Source: Gp6-AA40 sp963742105 (GTDB taxonomy: Bacteria > Acidobacteriota > Vicinamibacteria > Vicinamibacterales > UBA2999). Taken from it: DNA of 64,000 nt. The notes beneath the pieces are model-generated. The model did not search any database and was not told the origin of the DNA. It saw only the letters and a program-made list of their open reading frames with translations. The stretch covers positions 1,926,962 to 1,990,961 of the forward strand of contig CAVUKN010000005.1 of NCBI GenBank assembly GCA_963742105.1, written 5' to 3'. Made by a program: the position numbers and the translations under genes. Below, piece after piece: positions 51,307-60,122 of the stretch (within the stretch, counting starts at the first letter, position 1; every line of letters starts with the position of its first letter).

Positions 51307-51371
51307 GTCTTGAGTCTCGGGTCTTGGGTCTTAAGTCTTAAGTCTTAAGTCTTAAGTCTTAAGTCTTAAGA
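51307..51371. repeat. Heptamer array (unit GTCTTAA, about eight units)
   Basis: GTCTTGA, GTCTCGG, GTCTTGG, then five GTCTTAA units, beginning at the nuclease stop codon. CTTAAG is itself palindromic, so the array can pair internally without a separate inverted array. The purest array in the window and the best candidate for copy-number variation. Confidence 0.9.
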
Positions 51372-51517
51372 CGCGTCAACGGCTGAATCGTCGGCGCCAG
51401 CCCCCGCGCCGCCTGAGGCGAGCACCGTACCGAAGCGCATCGTGTAAGTCCTTCCGTCGATGGTGAGAAATCTGACAGGGGAGTCAGCCCGAGAATACCT
51501 CGCGGACGCGCGTCTGA

Positions 51518-51727
51518 TCAGCTCAGGCGCTCGCGTCGGCGCTCAGGTTCGATGATGACGTGGCCGCAACGTGTGCATTGCCACTGAAGATAGTGTTCGC
51601 GGTCCAGGATGAAGCGGGTCAGGTGTACTCGGTCCCCACACCGTCGGCAGACCTGCCGATCCATGCGCCCGATTGGCGCAGGCGGACCTCCGGCCTCCGC
51701 TTCATCTTTTGGAGGAGGCACGTCCAC
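51518..51727 (-). CDS. Small zinc-ribbon protein
   Basis: 69 residues with two CxxC pairs: VCRRCGDRVHLTRF and QWQCTRCGHVIIEP, a zinc-ribbon knuckle. Start ATG at 51727. Acidic/proline-rich N-terminus. No partner or function apparent; it might bind nucleic acid or protein. Confidence 0.6.
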   Translation of the reverse strand: MDVPPPKDEAEAGGPPAPIGRMDRQVCRRCGDRVHLTRFILDREHYLQWQCTRCGHVIIEPERRRERLS

Positions 51728-51784
51728 CGGGCTCGCAAACCGGGGGCCAAATTAGGTACTCCCTGTGGGCTGAGTTTGCAAGGT

Positions 51785-53395
51785 TCAGCGGGACGTCTGA
51801 TTCCAGGTGATGGCGCGACTGCCTCCCGCGAATGTCAGGTGGGGCTGATTGCCGACGCGTTTTCGCTGCTGCACTCGCACGAGCCTGGGTCCCGCGGCCG
51901 ACGGAGGAGCGGCCTTCGCTTTCCGCGCCGGTGCGATCGGGCGAATGGCCGGTGTGCTCAGGCGAATGGATGCGTCGGCGGATGAACGGACGAGTGGTTG
52001 TTCCGTTCTCACCCTGGTCACGGGTTTCTCCGGCGTGGGCGTTGGTATGCTCACTGAGCCGACCAGAAAGCCCGTTGCGGCGAGCAGCAATGCGGCGGCG
52101 GCCGCCACCAGCACTTTCGGGATTCGATGACGGGTTCGGGCGTCGCGGCCGACCTTCGCTTCGAACGTCTGTCGCTCCAATTCCCGGACGGCCCGCCGCA
52201 GCGCGGCGACCACCGGCGGTAGGTGACGCCGCTCAGGCCCACGCCGCACTTTCGCGTTCGGAGCCTGTGCCAGCTCGACATCGACAGCATCGCGCGCTCT
52301 GACGACCCGGGTGTATACCCGGGTCAGCACGCCCGGGTCATCGTCGGCAAAACGCAGCAGGGCATTGCGGAATCCCTCCTCGCGGGAGGACGGTAGTTCC
52401 ATCGGGCCGAGGCGACCGGCAATCGTGATCAGCAGTCCGCCCGGGATCGGCTGACGCGGCGCCTGTTGATCGTCGATGCCCAGCAACTGACCCAGCAGCC
52501 CCGACAGCGTCAGGTCGTCATCGGCCAGCGCAACAGCGGATGGCTCGGCGAACGAGATGTCGCCAGCGGCGTTCAACTCGATGTGAGAGGCGCCCGGCAG
52601 CGGGCGATCGCCGAGCCGCGCCCGTTTCCGGTCCCACTCGCGTCCAACGGCGAGCGTCAGGGTGGCCGCTTCGCGTGGAGAGAGAAGATGGCGATGAGCA
52701 ATTACGATATCGAGCGCGATCTTCATCGCTCGCGGGATTAGCGAGAACTGTTCCAAACACGAGGGCCCGGCTTCAGCCGGGCGATCAGCGGATGTGCTGG
52801 CGGGGTGTGTCAGGTACTGCGGCACTCGCCGCCCGAAGGGCAGCACGCTGCCCTCGGTCATGACGTGCGTGTGCTGTTCACAGATGCGTTCGAACGATCC
52901 GGTCTGCTTGAAAAAATTGCCGATCGAGTAGCCGCACAGCAGTTGGAACTGATGGGTGCGAGCCAGATCGTTCCACAGGACTTCCAGCTTGATGGCGGCC
53001 TCTTCGTTGCCCCGTTTCCAGAGCACGTCGACCATTTCTCCGTACGCACGTAGTGCCGTCGTCGTCCGGCCAGCCAGCGCTTGCCTGATCACGCCACCCA
53101 CCGTATGGCGGAACGCCCCGGCGTCAGGCATCTCGTCGCGCATGAACGTCGCGAGAATATCGTTGGCGTCGAGAAACACCAGGTCACCGATCCGCCGGGC
53201 CGCATGCACGTCGATCAGGCGGTGCGCCAGCTCATCGAAGATCGCGGTGCTGTGGGAGGGTGTTGCAATCACCACCGCGGGCTGTCCGACGATGAGGCCA
53301 CCGGCGAGAAATCCGGCGACCGTCTGCATCAGAATCTGGTCGCTGCCGTAGAACTGGACGGCGTGGTGGTGCGCGGCGAGGGGCTCCCAAGACAT
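51785..53395 (-). CDS. MEDS-domain (DcmR-like sensory) protein with C-terminal membrane anchor
   Basis: Intact, 536 residues. N-terminal MEDS/DcmR sensory domain (1-175): HHHAVQFYGSDQILMQTVAG, QPAVVIATPSHSTAIFDELA, LVFLDANDILATFMRD and YGEMVDVLWKRGNEEAAIKL. Then a linker containing RPAEAGPS encoded by the palindrome at 52765, a middle region with MKIALDIVIAHRHLLSPREA and GPMELPSSREEGFRNALLRF, and a membrane helix VLVAAAAALLLAATGFLVGS (about 435-455) followed by a basic, Pro-rich tail. MEDS domains are usually joined to histidine kinases or regulators; here no kinase domain is seen. A membrane-linked sensor of unknown output. Confidence 0.7.
   Translation of the reverse strand: MSWEPLAAHHHAVQFYGSDQILMQTVAGFLAGGLIVGQPAVVIATPSHSTAIFDELAHRLIDVHAARRIGDLVFLDANDILATFMRDEMPDAGAFRHTVGGVIRQALAGRTTTALRAYGEMVDVLWKRGNEEAAIKLEVLWNDLARTHQFQLLCGYSIGNFFKQTGSFERICEQHTHVMTEGSVLPFGRRVPQYLTHPASTSADRPAEAGPSCLEQFSLIPRAMKIALDIVIAHRHLLSPREAATLTLAVGREWDRKRARLGDRPLPGASHIELNAAGDISFAEPSAVALADDDLTLSGLLGQLLGIDDQQAPRQPIPGGLLITIAGRLGPMELPSSREEGFRNALLRFADDDPGVLTRVYTRVVRARDAVDVELAQAPNAKVRRGPERRHLPPVVAALRRAVRELERQTFEAKVGRDARTRHRIPKVLVAAAAALLLAATGFLVGSVSIPTPTPEKPVTRVRTEQPLVRSSADASIRLSTPAIRPIAPARKAKAAPPSAAGPRLVRVQQRKRVGNQPHLTFAGGSRAITWNQTSR
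52765..52782. repeat. Palindrome GCCCGGCTTCAGCCGGGC inside the MEDS gene
   Basis: Perfect 8-bp stem, in frame, encoding RPAEAG between the sensory domain and the middle region. Same class as the copies in ligD and selO; here the gene stays open, which shows the insertion can be tolerated. Confidence 0.8.
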
Positions 53396-53492
53396 TGGTC
53401 AAGAATAGCGCGATCGGCGCCCCGCTTCCATGCACGTCCGACTGCAGAGCTTTTCGGGAGTAAAGAAGTCCGCTATCGTTTTGGCACCAGCG

Positions 53493-53690
53493 ATGCCGGA
53501 CGATCAAGGGCGACCGACCACCGAAGAACTTGAAGCCTATTCGGCGACGCTGCAGCAGTTGATCGACGAAGCACGAACCCTGCAGACCGCGGTGACTGAC
53601 GAACTGCGGCGACTGCGCCGATTCAATCGCGCTGCATCCACCCACCCCATCGAACGTCCCGCCGTCGAACGTCGCCGCATGCCGCGCTGA
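53493..53690 (+). CDS. Small coiled-coil hypothetical protein
   Basis: 65 residues: MPDDQGRPTTEELEAYSATL, QQLIDEARTLQTAVTDELRR, then a basic tail. Helical with heptad-like hydrophobic spacing. ATG at 53493 preferred; ATG at 53430 would add 21 residues of weaker character. It is divergent from the MEDS gene. No function assigned. Confidence 0.45.
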   Translation: MPDDQGRPTTEELEAYSATLQQLIDEARTLQTAVTDELRRLRRFNRAASTHPIERPAVERRRMPR

Positions 53691-53759
53691 GCGTCGGCGC
53701 GAGTCTGCCAGCGTGACCGCACGCGGTGATCGTGACCTACGCGGTGATATCGTGAAGCG

Positions 53760-55205
53760 ATGGCTTCACCGACTGCGCCCAGCCTGCCGGAACTCCTCAC
53801 GGACTTCACACTGACGATTGACGGTTGTCCCGTGGTCTCGGCGACGACGCTGGACGTCATCAATCCGGCGACCGGCCGGGTGTTCGCGCGCTGTCCTGAA
53901 GCTGGTTCCGCCGAACTCGATCGGGCCGTCGACGCGGCGCGTCGGGCGTTCCCGGCCTGGCGCGATCTCACCTACGAGGCGCGCGCTCAGCGAATCAACG
54001 GCTTCTGCGACGCGCTTCGCGCCGATCAGGAATCGCTGGCACGGCTGCTGACACTCGAACAAGGGAAACCACTCGGTCAGGCGAAGGACGAGATCGGTCG
54101 CGCGGCGACGCAATCGGTGGGCCTGACTCAGATCGCGATTACTCCCCAGATCCTCGAAGACTCTGATCAACGCCGCATCGAATTGCAGTTCTTTGCGCTG
54201 GGCGTCGCCGGAATCATCACGCCGTGGAACGCGCCCATCAACCTGGCCGCCGGTCCGCTGACATCCGCGCTCTACACCGGTAACACCGTCATCCTCAAGC
54301 CGTCGCCATTCACGCCGCTCTGCACGCTGAAGATGGGCGAGCTGGCGCGGGAACATTTTCCACCGGGGGTCGTGAACGTGCTCGCCGGCGGCGACGAACT
54401 GGGCCGCGCCATGACGTCGCATCCCGGCATCGACAAGATCGCGTTCACCGGCTCGGTCGAAGCCGGCAAGTCGGTCATGGCGAATGCGGCGCAGACACTC
54501 AAGCGTGTCACTCTCGAACTGGGCGGCAACGACGCGGCGATCGTCCTGGACGATGTCGATCCGAAGGTGGTCGGGCCGAAGCTGTTCTTCGCGTCGTTCG
54601 TGAACAGCGGCCAGGTGTGCATGGCCATCAAGCGGATTTACGTGCACGAACACGTGTATGACGCGGTGTGTGATGCGCTGGTCGACGAGGCCAGGAAGGC
54701 ACAGGTCGGTAGCGGTCTCGATCCGCAGACACAGCTCGGGCCGATCCAGAACCGCCCGCAGTACGATCGCGTGGTCGCCCTGCTGGAGGACGTGAAGCGC
54801 AGCGGCGCCCGCATTCTTGCCGGTGGCGACGTGCCGGCCGGCGATGGCTACTTCGTGCCGCCGACGATCGTCGCCGACGTCGATGATCAGAGCCGCATCG
54901 TGCGCGAGGAGCAGTTCGGGCCGATCGTGCCGGTGCTGAAGTTTCGCGACGAAGCCGACGCGATCCGGCGCGCCAACGACACGCGGTACGGCCTGAGCGG
55001 ATCGGTGTGGAGCAGCAATCCAGAACGGGCGGCGGCGCTGGCGTCGCGCCTTGAAGTGGGAACCGCCTGGGTGAACCAGCACCGGGCCACGTCGGCGACG
55101 GTTCCGTTCGGCGGCGCCAAAGAGTCCGGCATCGGCCGCGTGTATTCGGAGATGGGGCTCAAGGCCTACCTGGAACCGCGCGTCGTCAGCATACTTAAGA
55201 CTTGA
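53760..55205 (+). CDS. NAD(P)-dependent aldehyde dehydrogenase
   Basis: Oxidises an aldehyde to the acid. 481 residues, intact. ALDH features: VINPATGRVFARCPE, GVAGIITPWNAPINLAAGPL, ILKPSPFTPLCTLKMGELAR, IAFTGSVEAGKSVM, general base Glu in VTLELGGNDAAIVLDD, catalytic Cys in FVNSGQVCMAIKRIYVHE and EEQFGPIVPVLKF. Substrate unknown; succinate-semialdehyde or betaine-aldehyde-type enzymes look similar. The next gene is an SDR 84 bp downstream on the same strand, separated by a heptamer array that begins at this gene's stop. Confidence 0.93.
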   Translation: MASPTAPSLPELLTDFTLTIDGCPVVSATTLDVINPATGRVFARCPEAGSAELDRAVDAARRAFPAWRDLTYEARAQRINGFCDALRADQESLARLLTLEQGKPLGQAKDEIGRAATQSVGLTQIAITPQILEDSDQRRIELQFFALGVAGIITPWNAPINLAAGPLTSALYTGNTVILKPSPFTPLCTLKMGELAREHFPPGVVNVLAGGDELGRAMTSHPGIDKIAFTGSVEAGKSVMANAAQTLKRVTLELGGNDAAIVLDDVDPKVVGPKLFFASFVNSGQVCMAIKRIYVHEHVYDAVCDALVDEARKAQVGSGLDPQTQLGPIQNRPQYDRVVALLEDVKRSGARILAGGDVPAGDGYFVPPTIVADVDDQSRIVREEQFGPIVPVLKFRDEADAIRRANDTRYGLSGSVWSSNPERAAALASRLEVGTAWVNQHRATSATVPFGGAKESGIGRVYSEMGLKAYLEPRVVSILKT

Positions 55206-55280
55206 GACTACGGACTACGGACTACGGACTACGGACTACGGACTACAGACTACAGTCCGAAGTCCGAAGTCCGAAGTCCC
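55202..55280. repeat. Heptamer arrays (unit GACTACG then GTCCGAA)
   Basis: About seven GACTACG/GACTACA units directly after the aldehyde dehydrogenase stop, passing without a spacer into three GTCCGAA units plus GTCCCC. CGGACT in the first array pairs with AGTCCG in the second, so a perfect-stem hairpin can form just before the SDR gene. Confidence 0.9.
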
Positions 55281-55288
55281 CAAAACCT

Positions 55289-56069
55289 ATGGATCTCGGA
55301 ATCGCGGGTCGGAAGGCCCTGGTGTGTGCATCCAGCCGCGGCCTCGGCCGCGCGTGCGCGGAAGCGCTCGCGAGGGCCGGATGTGAGGTCGTCATCAACG
55401 GCCGGAACCAGGCGGTTGTTGACAGCGACGGTCGACGAGCTCAGGGCCACGACCTCCGCGCGCATTTCCGGTGTCGTCGCCGACGTCGCAGATCCGGCCG
55501 GTCAGGAGCTGTTGCTGGCGGCCTGTCCGGAGCCGGACATCCTCATCAACAACAACAGCGGACCGCCACTCGCGGACTTCAGATCGCTGACGCGCCAGCA
55601 GATGCTCGACGGTGTCGTCGCCAACATGGTGACGGCGATCGAGCTGACGCAGAAAGTGATCGATCCGATGGTGCGGCGGAAATTCGGGCGCATCGTCAAC
55701 ATTACGTCCGGCACCGTGAAAATGCCGCTCGCGGGATTGGACCTTTCGTCCGGGGCCCGGGCCGGGCTGACGGCGTTTCTCGCCGGCATCGCCCGTACCG
55801 TGGCGTCGAACAACGTGACGATCAATTTCATCCTGCCCGGCGCGTTCGAGACCGATCGTCTGCGCACCACGCTCGAAGGCAGCGCCAGGAAGCAGGGGGT
55901 CGACTACGACGTGGTCGCCACCCAGCGAAAGAACACGATTCCCGCGCGACGCTTCGGCGACCGGGACGAGCTCGGGGCGCTGTGCGCGTTCCTGTGTTCG
56001 GCGCAGGCCGGTTTCATCACCGGACAGAGCATCCTGATCGACGGCGGCGCCTACCCGGGCACCTTCTGA
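55289..56069 (+). CDS. SDR-family oxidoreductase, atypical active site (frame break)
   Basis: Rossmann-fold reductase of about 260 residues. Cofactor motif is ALVCASSRGLGRACAEALAR (variant of TGxxxGIG). A break near 55430 leads to TVDELRATTSARISGVVADV, then ILINNNSGPPLADF, GRIVNITSGTVKMP and NNVTINFILPGAFETDRLRT, and the ending TGQSILIDGGAYPGTF. Where classic SDRs have YxxxK, this one reads LDLSSGARAGLTAF, lacking both Tyr and Lys at those places. Such forms are known in a divergent SDR branch; activity is uncertain. ATG at 55289 immediately after the heptamer arrays. Confidence 0.82.
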
Positions 56070-56201
56070 CCCGTCGGCCAGGCCCGCGGCTGCCGGCACG
56101 AAATTATTGGGACGGTTGCCGGTCTCTCTACTCGGCGCGGCCGATCGATCCGATAGGAATGTTCTGGAGCTTTGCGGATATCCCTCCTCTGACATTCAGA
56201 C

Positions 56202-56567
56202 ATGAGCCGTAGAACGATTCTGGTTGTGGACGATCAGCCCCATACCCGGGCATTCATTCGCGCAGTCCTCGAGCGGCAAGGTTGCCAGGTGCTCGAAGCG
56301 CGTGATGAAGCGACCGCCTGCCAGGCGGTGCAGCAAGCCACTGCGCCCGTGTCACTGGCTTTGATCGATGTCGAACTGCCTGGACTCGGGGGCAGCGATG
56401 TGTCGCAGATCCTGCAGACGGTGCGTCCAATGCCCGTCCTGTTCATGTCGGGCTACGAACGCGATGGCCTGGTGGCCGACGGCAAACTCCCGGCGTCAGC
56501 GGACATGCTGTCCAAGCCGTTCACAGTCAATGGACTGATCGCCGCCATCGCAGCACGGCTCGCGTAA
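56202..56567 (+). CDS. Single-domain response regulator (receiver only)
   Basis: 121 residues, a CheY-like receiver with no output domain: TILVVDDQPHTRAFIRAVLE (acidic pair DD), phospho-acceptor Asp in SLALIDVELPGLGGSDV, PVLFMSGYE and the conserved Lys in DMLSKPFTVNGL. Intact. No histidine kinase adjoins it; it could serve a distant hybrid kinase. Confidence 0.9.
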   Translation: MSRRTILVVDDQPHTRAFIRAVLERQGCQVLEARDEATACQAVQQATAPVSLALIDVELPGLGGSDVSQILQTVRPMPVLFMSGYERDGLVADGKLPASADMLSKPFTVNGLIAAIAARLA

Positions 56568-56597
56568 GACTCGCCCTGAACCCGCCATAATTGGCGC

Positions 56598-58403
56598 GTG
56601 CCGCGCCCGCGTTCTGCTGCCGCCATTGTGCTGCTCGCTGCGGGCATTGCAATCCTGGCGATCGGCGTCATGACGGGTCCCCCCCGCATCAACATCCGCT
56701 GGACCCCGGATACCACCACACAGTCACGATCGGCAGCAGAACAGTCTCTGCAACTGACCGGGGCCCGGCCCGAGGGCGGACGAACGTGGAGTTACGACGT
56801 CCGCGATTCGTCACGACCGCACATCGAGCGCATCGTTCACCATCCTGCCGTCGAAGACACCGCCGGCATTGCCCGCGAGCTGATGACGCTGACGCCGGAG
56901 GCGCCGCCGCTGCAGGCCTGGCTGCAGGTTCGTTTCGAGCGACCGCCGGTGAGCTGGCTCGCCACCTCCTGGTGGATGGCAGGCCCGGTGCTGTGCGCAC
57001 TTGCCCTGGTCGTCGCCTGGCCGACCTTGAGCGGGTTGGCGGCTAACGGTGACTGGCGCGTGGGTGCCGTCATCGTTCTCGCCGCGATGCTGCGCGTGTC
57101 TCTGATCGTGTCCGGTGGCCAGTATTACTGGCCCGACGAGCGTCAGTATCGCGAAGCGCAGCACGTGGTCGCCACCATCGCCGCTGGCGATCCCGCCTGG
57201 ACGCGTGAACTCCTCGCGGCGCCATCATCCGTCGTGCTGAAGCTGATGGCGCTCGCGCCGGCCACGATCGAGCGGCTGACCGGTGAGAACCCGCGAGTGC
57301 CGGCCCTGTTCTTCGGCTGCTGTTCACTCATCGTCGTCTGGCTTGTTCCCGCGATTGCCCGTCGTCTCGATGCGACGCGCGACGAGGCGTTCCTGGCGGC
57401 GTTGCTTGCGGGTGGGTCGACGGCACTGTTCTACATGTCCCGTCATCTCCTCAGCTACGACCTGGCGTTGATGTGTGGCCTGTTCGGGATGTTCAGCGGT
57501 GTGAAGCGTCAAGGCACCAGGGCGTCGTCGCTGCTGACCGGCATGTGGGTGGTTGCGGCGTTTCTCGCCTACGCGGGGGCGTGGACGCTGGCAGGCGCGG
57601 TATGTGCGATTCATCTTGCTGATGCCCGCACCAGGCGCGATGCCGTTCGCCGGGCGGTACTGGTCCTGGTCGGGGTCGGCGCCGGGTGTGCCGCGTTCGC
57701 GATCGTCTATCGCGTCGCCGGCTTGTCGTGGCTGCAGCGGATGATGGACTTTGCCGGGACGGTCAGGCAGGGAGAGTTCGATGAGGGATGGCGGTTGCCG
57801 ATCGAGTATCTGTGGCACGCCGAGCACCTGCTGCTGATCGTCTGGCTGGCTGCTGTGGCGTGGTGCTTCCGGCATCCGCAATGGGCCGTAAAGACGCGTC
57901 TGACGCGTGCCGGACTGGTCGGCGCCGCCTGCGTGTACGGGGCGCTGGCGATCACGTCCACTATCCTTCATCAGTTCGTGGTGTACGGCCGGCTGTCGCG
58001 GCCGCTCGTGCCGTTCCTGTGCCTGGTGACTGCGGCGGTGATCGGGTCGTTGCTCGTCCGCACGCCGCGCGCACGCGTGGCGACGCTCATCGCCACCACG
58101 CTCGTTGTCGCCGTGCAGGCCGGCATCGACTTCCGTACGCCGTTGCGCCAGCAGTTCCCGACGGAGTTCATCGCCGGTATCGAACGCCGCTATCCGGAGC
58201 CGTGGTTATTCGTCAACGCGAAGCACTTGTATCCCGGTCCGGAGGAGGTTTCAATCCCCGCCGGTTATCGGGAAGTGGCCGCGGCCGCGCACCCATTGGA
58301 GTTCCGGCCGTATCAGTACGAGGGCTATGCGGAAGGCGAACGGCGAGGCTTGCGTCTGTCGGACCTCCGGATGCGCGCCTATGTGGGCCCGCGCTCACCG
58401 TAG
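56598..58403 (+). CDS. GT-C-like polytopic membrane protein (putative glycosyltransferase)
   Basis: 601 residues, intact, about 10-12 membrane helices. Starts GTG; one N-terminal helix, an extracytoplasmic domain with RINIRWTPDTTTQSRSAAEQ and APPLQAWLQVRFERPPVSWL, then helices. SGGQYYWPDERQYREAQHVV carries a DE pair after a helix, the place of the acidic catalytic motif in ArnT/PMT-type GT-C enzymes. The C-terminal soluble part ends YQYEGYAEGERRGLRLSDLR. A truncated paralog lies 8 kb upstream (48443-49465). Lipid-linked sugar transfer is an inference from topology and the DE motif. Confidence 0.65.
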   Translation: MPRPRSAAAIVLLAAGIAILAIGVMTGPPRINIRWTPDTTTQSRSAAEQSLQLTGARPEGGRTWSYDVRDSSRPHIERIVHHPAVEDTAGIARELMTLTPEAPPLQAWLQVRFERPPVSWLATSWWMAGPVLCALALVVAWPTLSGLAANGDWRVGAVIVLAAMLRVSLIVSGGQYYWPDERQYREAQHVVATIAAGDPAWTRELLAAPSSVVLKLMALAPATIERLTGENPRVPALFFGCCSLIVVWLVPAIARRLDATRDEAFLAALLAGGSTALFYMSRHLLSYDLALMCGLFGMFSGVKRQGTRASSLLTGMWVVAAFLAYAGAWTLAGAVCAIHLADARTRRDAVRRAVLVLVGVGAGCAAFAIVYRVAGLSWLQRMMDFAGTVRQGEFDEGWRLPIEYLWHAEHLLLIVWLAAVAWCFRHPQWAVKTRLTRAGLVGAACVYGALAITSTILHQFVVYGRLSRPLVPFLCLVTAAVIGSLLVRTPRARVATLIATTLVVAVQAGIDFRTPLRQQFPTEFIAGIERRYPEPWLFVNAKHLYPGPEEVSIPAGYREVAAAAHPLEFRPYQYEGYAEGERRGLRLSDLRMRAYVGPRSP

Positions 58404-58444
58404 AGGTAACTTCGTTACCTCTGGACAGGCTTCGCGGCACGGCG

Positions 58445-59080
58445 TCATCGTCTGACCAGCAGCGCCGCGAGGACCAGGGCGACGGCGACACCACTCAGCA
58501 GCCAGGTGGACATCGAGGCCGGTCGTGCGCCGCGCATGACGTAGTCGATCGTCAGAGCGCGTTGCGACGGATCGCGCCGCTGCGCCGTCACCGTGATGCG
58601 GTTGCTCTCAGGGACGAGCGCGTTGGCCAGATAGACGCTGACGTCGGGACGGTATCGGTTCCGGAACGACACCTGATGCTGACCCTCGACTTGGGCTGGA
58701 ACTGCCGCAGTCGAGCGCAGGTGAATCGTGCCTTCGCCGCGACGTAAGGCGTCAACATCCGGGAATGTCGCGGGGCCGCCAGCGAGGTCGACTGGACGGC
58801 TGTCGTGATTCAGGTCAAGACTCGCGAGCACGCGCGTGGCGAATGCCTGTTGTTCGCGCGTGGAGAACGATCGATCGCCGTCGCGGTCGATCTCGCCGAT
58901 GATGGCGTCCGCCACGTCCACTCCCGGTGTGAGTGACATCTCCAACTCGATGCGCTCTGGTTCGACGGCAATCCGCGCCGCCTGCAGGCACTCGTCGAGC
59001 CGGTGCGCCGATACGGTGCTGGCGGCGATGATGGCGCCGCCGGCGACGAACACTGCCGCCGCAGATCTACCGGCGCGCAA
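58445..59080 (-). CDS. Exported, C-terminally anchored protein with EF-hand-like motif (HupE/UreJ N-terminal-like)
   Basis: 211 residues, intact. Signal peptide AAAVFVAGGAIIAASTVSAH, then AHRLDECLQAARIAVEPERI ELEMSLTPGVDVADAIIGEI followed by a calcium-type loop DRDGDRSFSTREQQAF, a beta-rich region with FRNRYRPDVSVYLANALVPE, and a C-terminal membrane helix MSTWLLSGVAVALVLAALLV. The AHRLDE-LQA opening matches the soluble N-terminal domain of HupE/UreJ-like proteins, here without their helix bundle. It overlaps the DUF3500 gene by 14 bp, so the two are co-expressed. Confidence 0.7.
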   Translation of the reverse strand: MRAGRSAAAVFVAGGAIIAASTVSAHRLDECLQAARIAVEPERIELEMSLTPGVDVADAIIGEIDRDGDRSFSTREQQAFATRVLASLDLNHDSRPVDLAGGPATFPDVDALRRGEGTIHLRSTAAVPAQVEGQHQVSFRNRYRPDVSVYLANALVPESNRITVTAQRRDPSQRALTIDYVMRGARPASMSTWLLSGVAVALVLAALLVRR

Positions 59081-60122
59081 ATTTCACTCCGTAATCGTTG
59101 GTCGGATCACGGTAAATCGTGTGGATGTGATCGACGCCGCCTTGCGGCGCGTACTCGATGACCAGCGTCGGACCCTGAATCCGGAAATACGCCGGGCTGC
59201 CGTTGGTGGTCGGACCACTCCACGCGAACCACGTGTCGGGAAGCGCTGCGCGGATCTCCGCCATCCGCGGCTCGGCAAACGCCTGGTGCATGATGCCCGC
59301 CCATTCCTGCGCGATATCCAGCAGCATCGTCTGCTGCACCGGCGTGAGCGCTGAGGCGCGAAGCCCTTCCGGCTGGATCGTCCGCCCGTCCTGGTCGGGC
59401 CCGAGCACCAGATCCGACACCTGGTGGGGAAGAATCGCCTGGCTTCGCTGGCTGGCGTTCAACGCGTTGATCAGCGCGAAGGCCTTGTCGTTCTCTCGTC
59501 CGAGCGGGCGCACGGTGCGACCTTCGAATGAATAGGTAGCGGGTTGCGCCGCCGGCAGGCTCGGCGCCATCGTCGCCTGCCGTCCCGCGAGCGTCAGGTT
59601 GATCGCCAGGTGATGGCCGCCGAACTGCAACATCCACGGCTCGGTAATCGACGGCGTGCCGATGAATGCCAGGTAGTACTCACCTTCACCAAACGTTGGC
59701 CCGCCGCCCGGGCCCCGGCCACGACCGCCGCCTTGCGTCCGAAGGATCTCGTCACCGCGCATGATGTCGACGACCTTCTGATAGCCATCCGTGCTGAGAG
59801 CTGTCGAGAGCAGCGCCATGAGTGCTGCCCGCTGGCTGGCAGTCAGATCGCCGACGCGCAGCCCCGTGCGCTGGAAGATGCCGGAGGGCAAATTCGACCA
59901 GCGCGTCTTCTGCGGGCTGCCGGCCGGATACTGAACCTTCGTTTTGCCGGCGGCGTCGAGGGTCGTCAGCAGTGCCTGCGCAGACGCAACGATGCGAGCG
60001 GTGGCGTCGGCTGGTGAACCGGCCGCTGGTGATGCCGGCGTGCCGCGTTGCGCGGTGAGAGCCGCGGCGACGAGGACAATCAGGACAGTCGTAGCGGATG
60101 CAATTCGCAGTCGTGAGACCAT
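59067..60122 (-). CDS. DUF3500-domain exported protein
   Basis: 351 residues, intact. Signal peptide TTVLIVLVAAALTAQRG, then ARIVASAQALLTTLDAAGKT, RWSNLPSGIFQRTGLRVGDL, LMALLSTALSTDGYQKVVDI, FIGTPSITEPWMLQFGGHHL, and GGVDHIHTIYRDPTNDYG, which is the DUF3500 pattern. A Gly/Arg-rich loop (GGGRGRGPGGGPT) sits at about residue 130. Function of the family is unknown; conserved His residues (GGHHLAIN, HIHTIY) suggest a metal site. First gene of a two-gene unit with the EF-hand protein. Confidence 0.8.
   Translation of the reverse strand: MVSRLRIASATTVLIVLVAAALTAQRGTPASPAAGSPADATARIVASAQALLTTLDAAGKTKVQYPAGSPQKTRWSNLPSGIFQRTGLRVGDLTASQRAALMALLSTALSTDGYQKVVDIMRGDEILRTQGGGRGRGPGGGPTFGEGEYYLAFIGTPSITEPWMLQFGGHHLAINLTLAGRQATMAPSLPAAQPATYSFEGRTVRPLGRENDKAFALINALNASQRSQAILPHQVSDLVLGPDQDGRTIQPEGLRASALTPVQQTMLLDIAQEWAGIMHQAFAEPRMAEIRAALPDTWFAWSGPTTNGSPAYFRIQGPTLVIEYAPQGGVDHIHTIYRDPTNDYGVKFARR

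Noticed and set aside
51307..51371. Possible CRISPR array in the tandem repeats (also 55202-55280 and 13624-13734)
   Set aside because: Units are 7 bp, contiguous and without unique spacers, and no cas gene is present.
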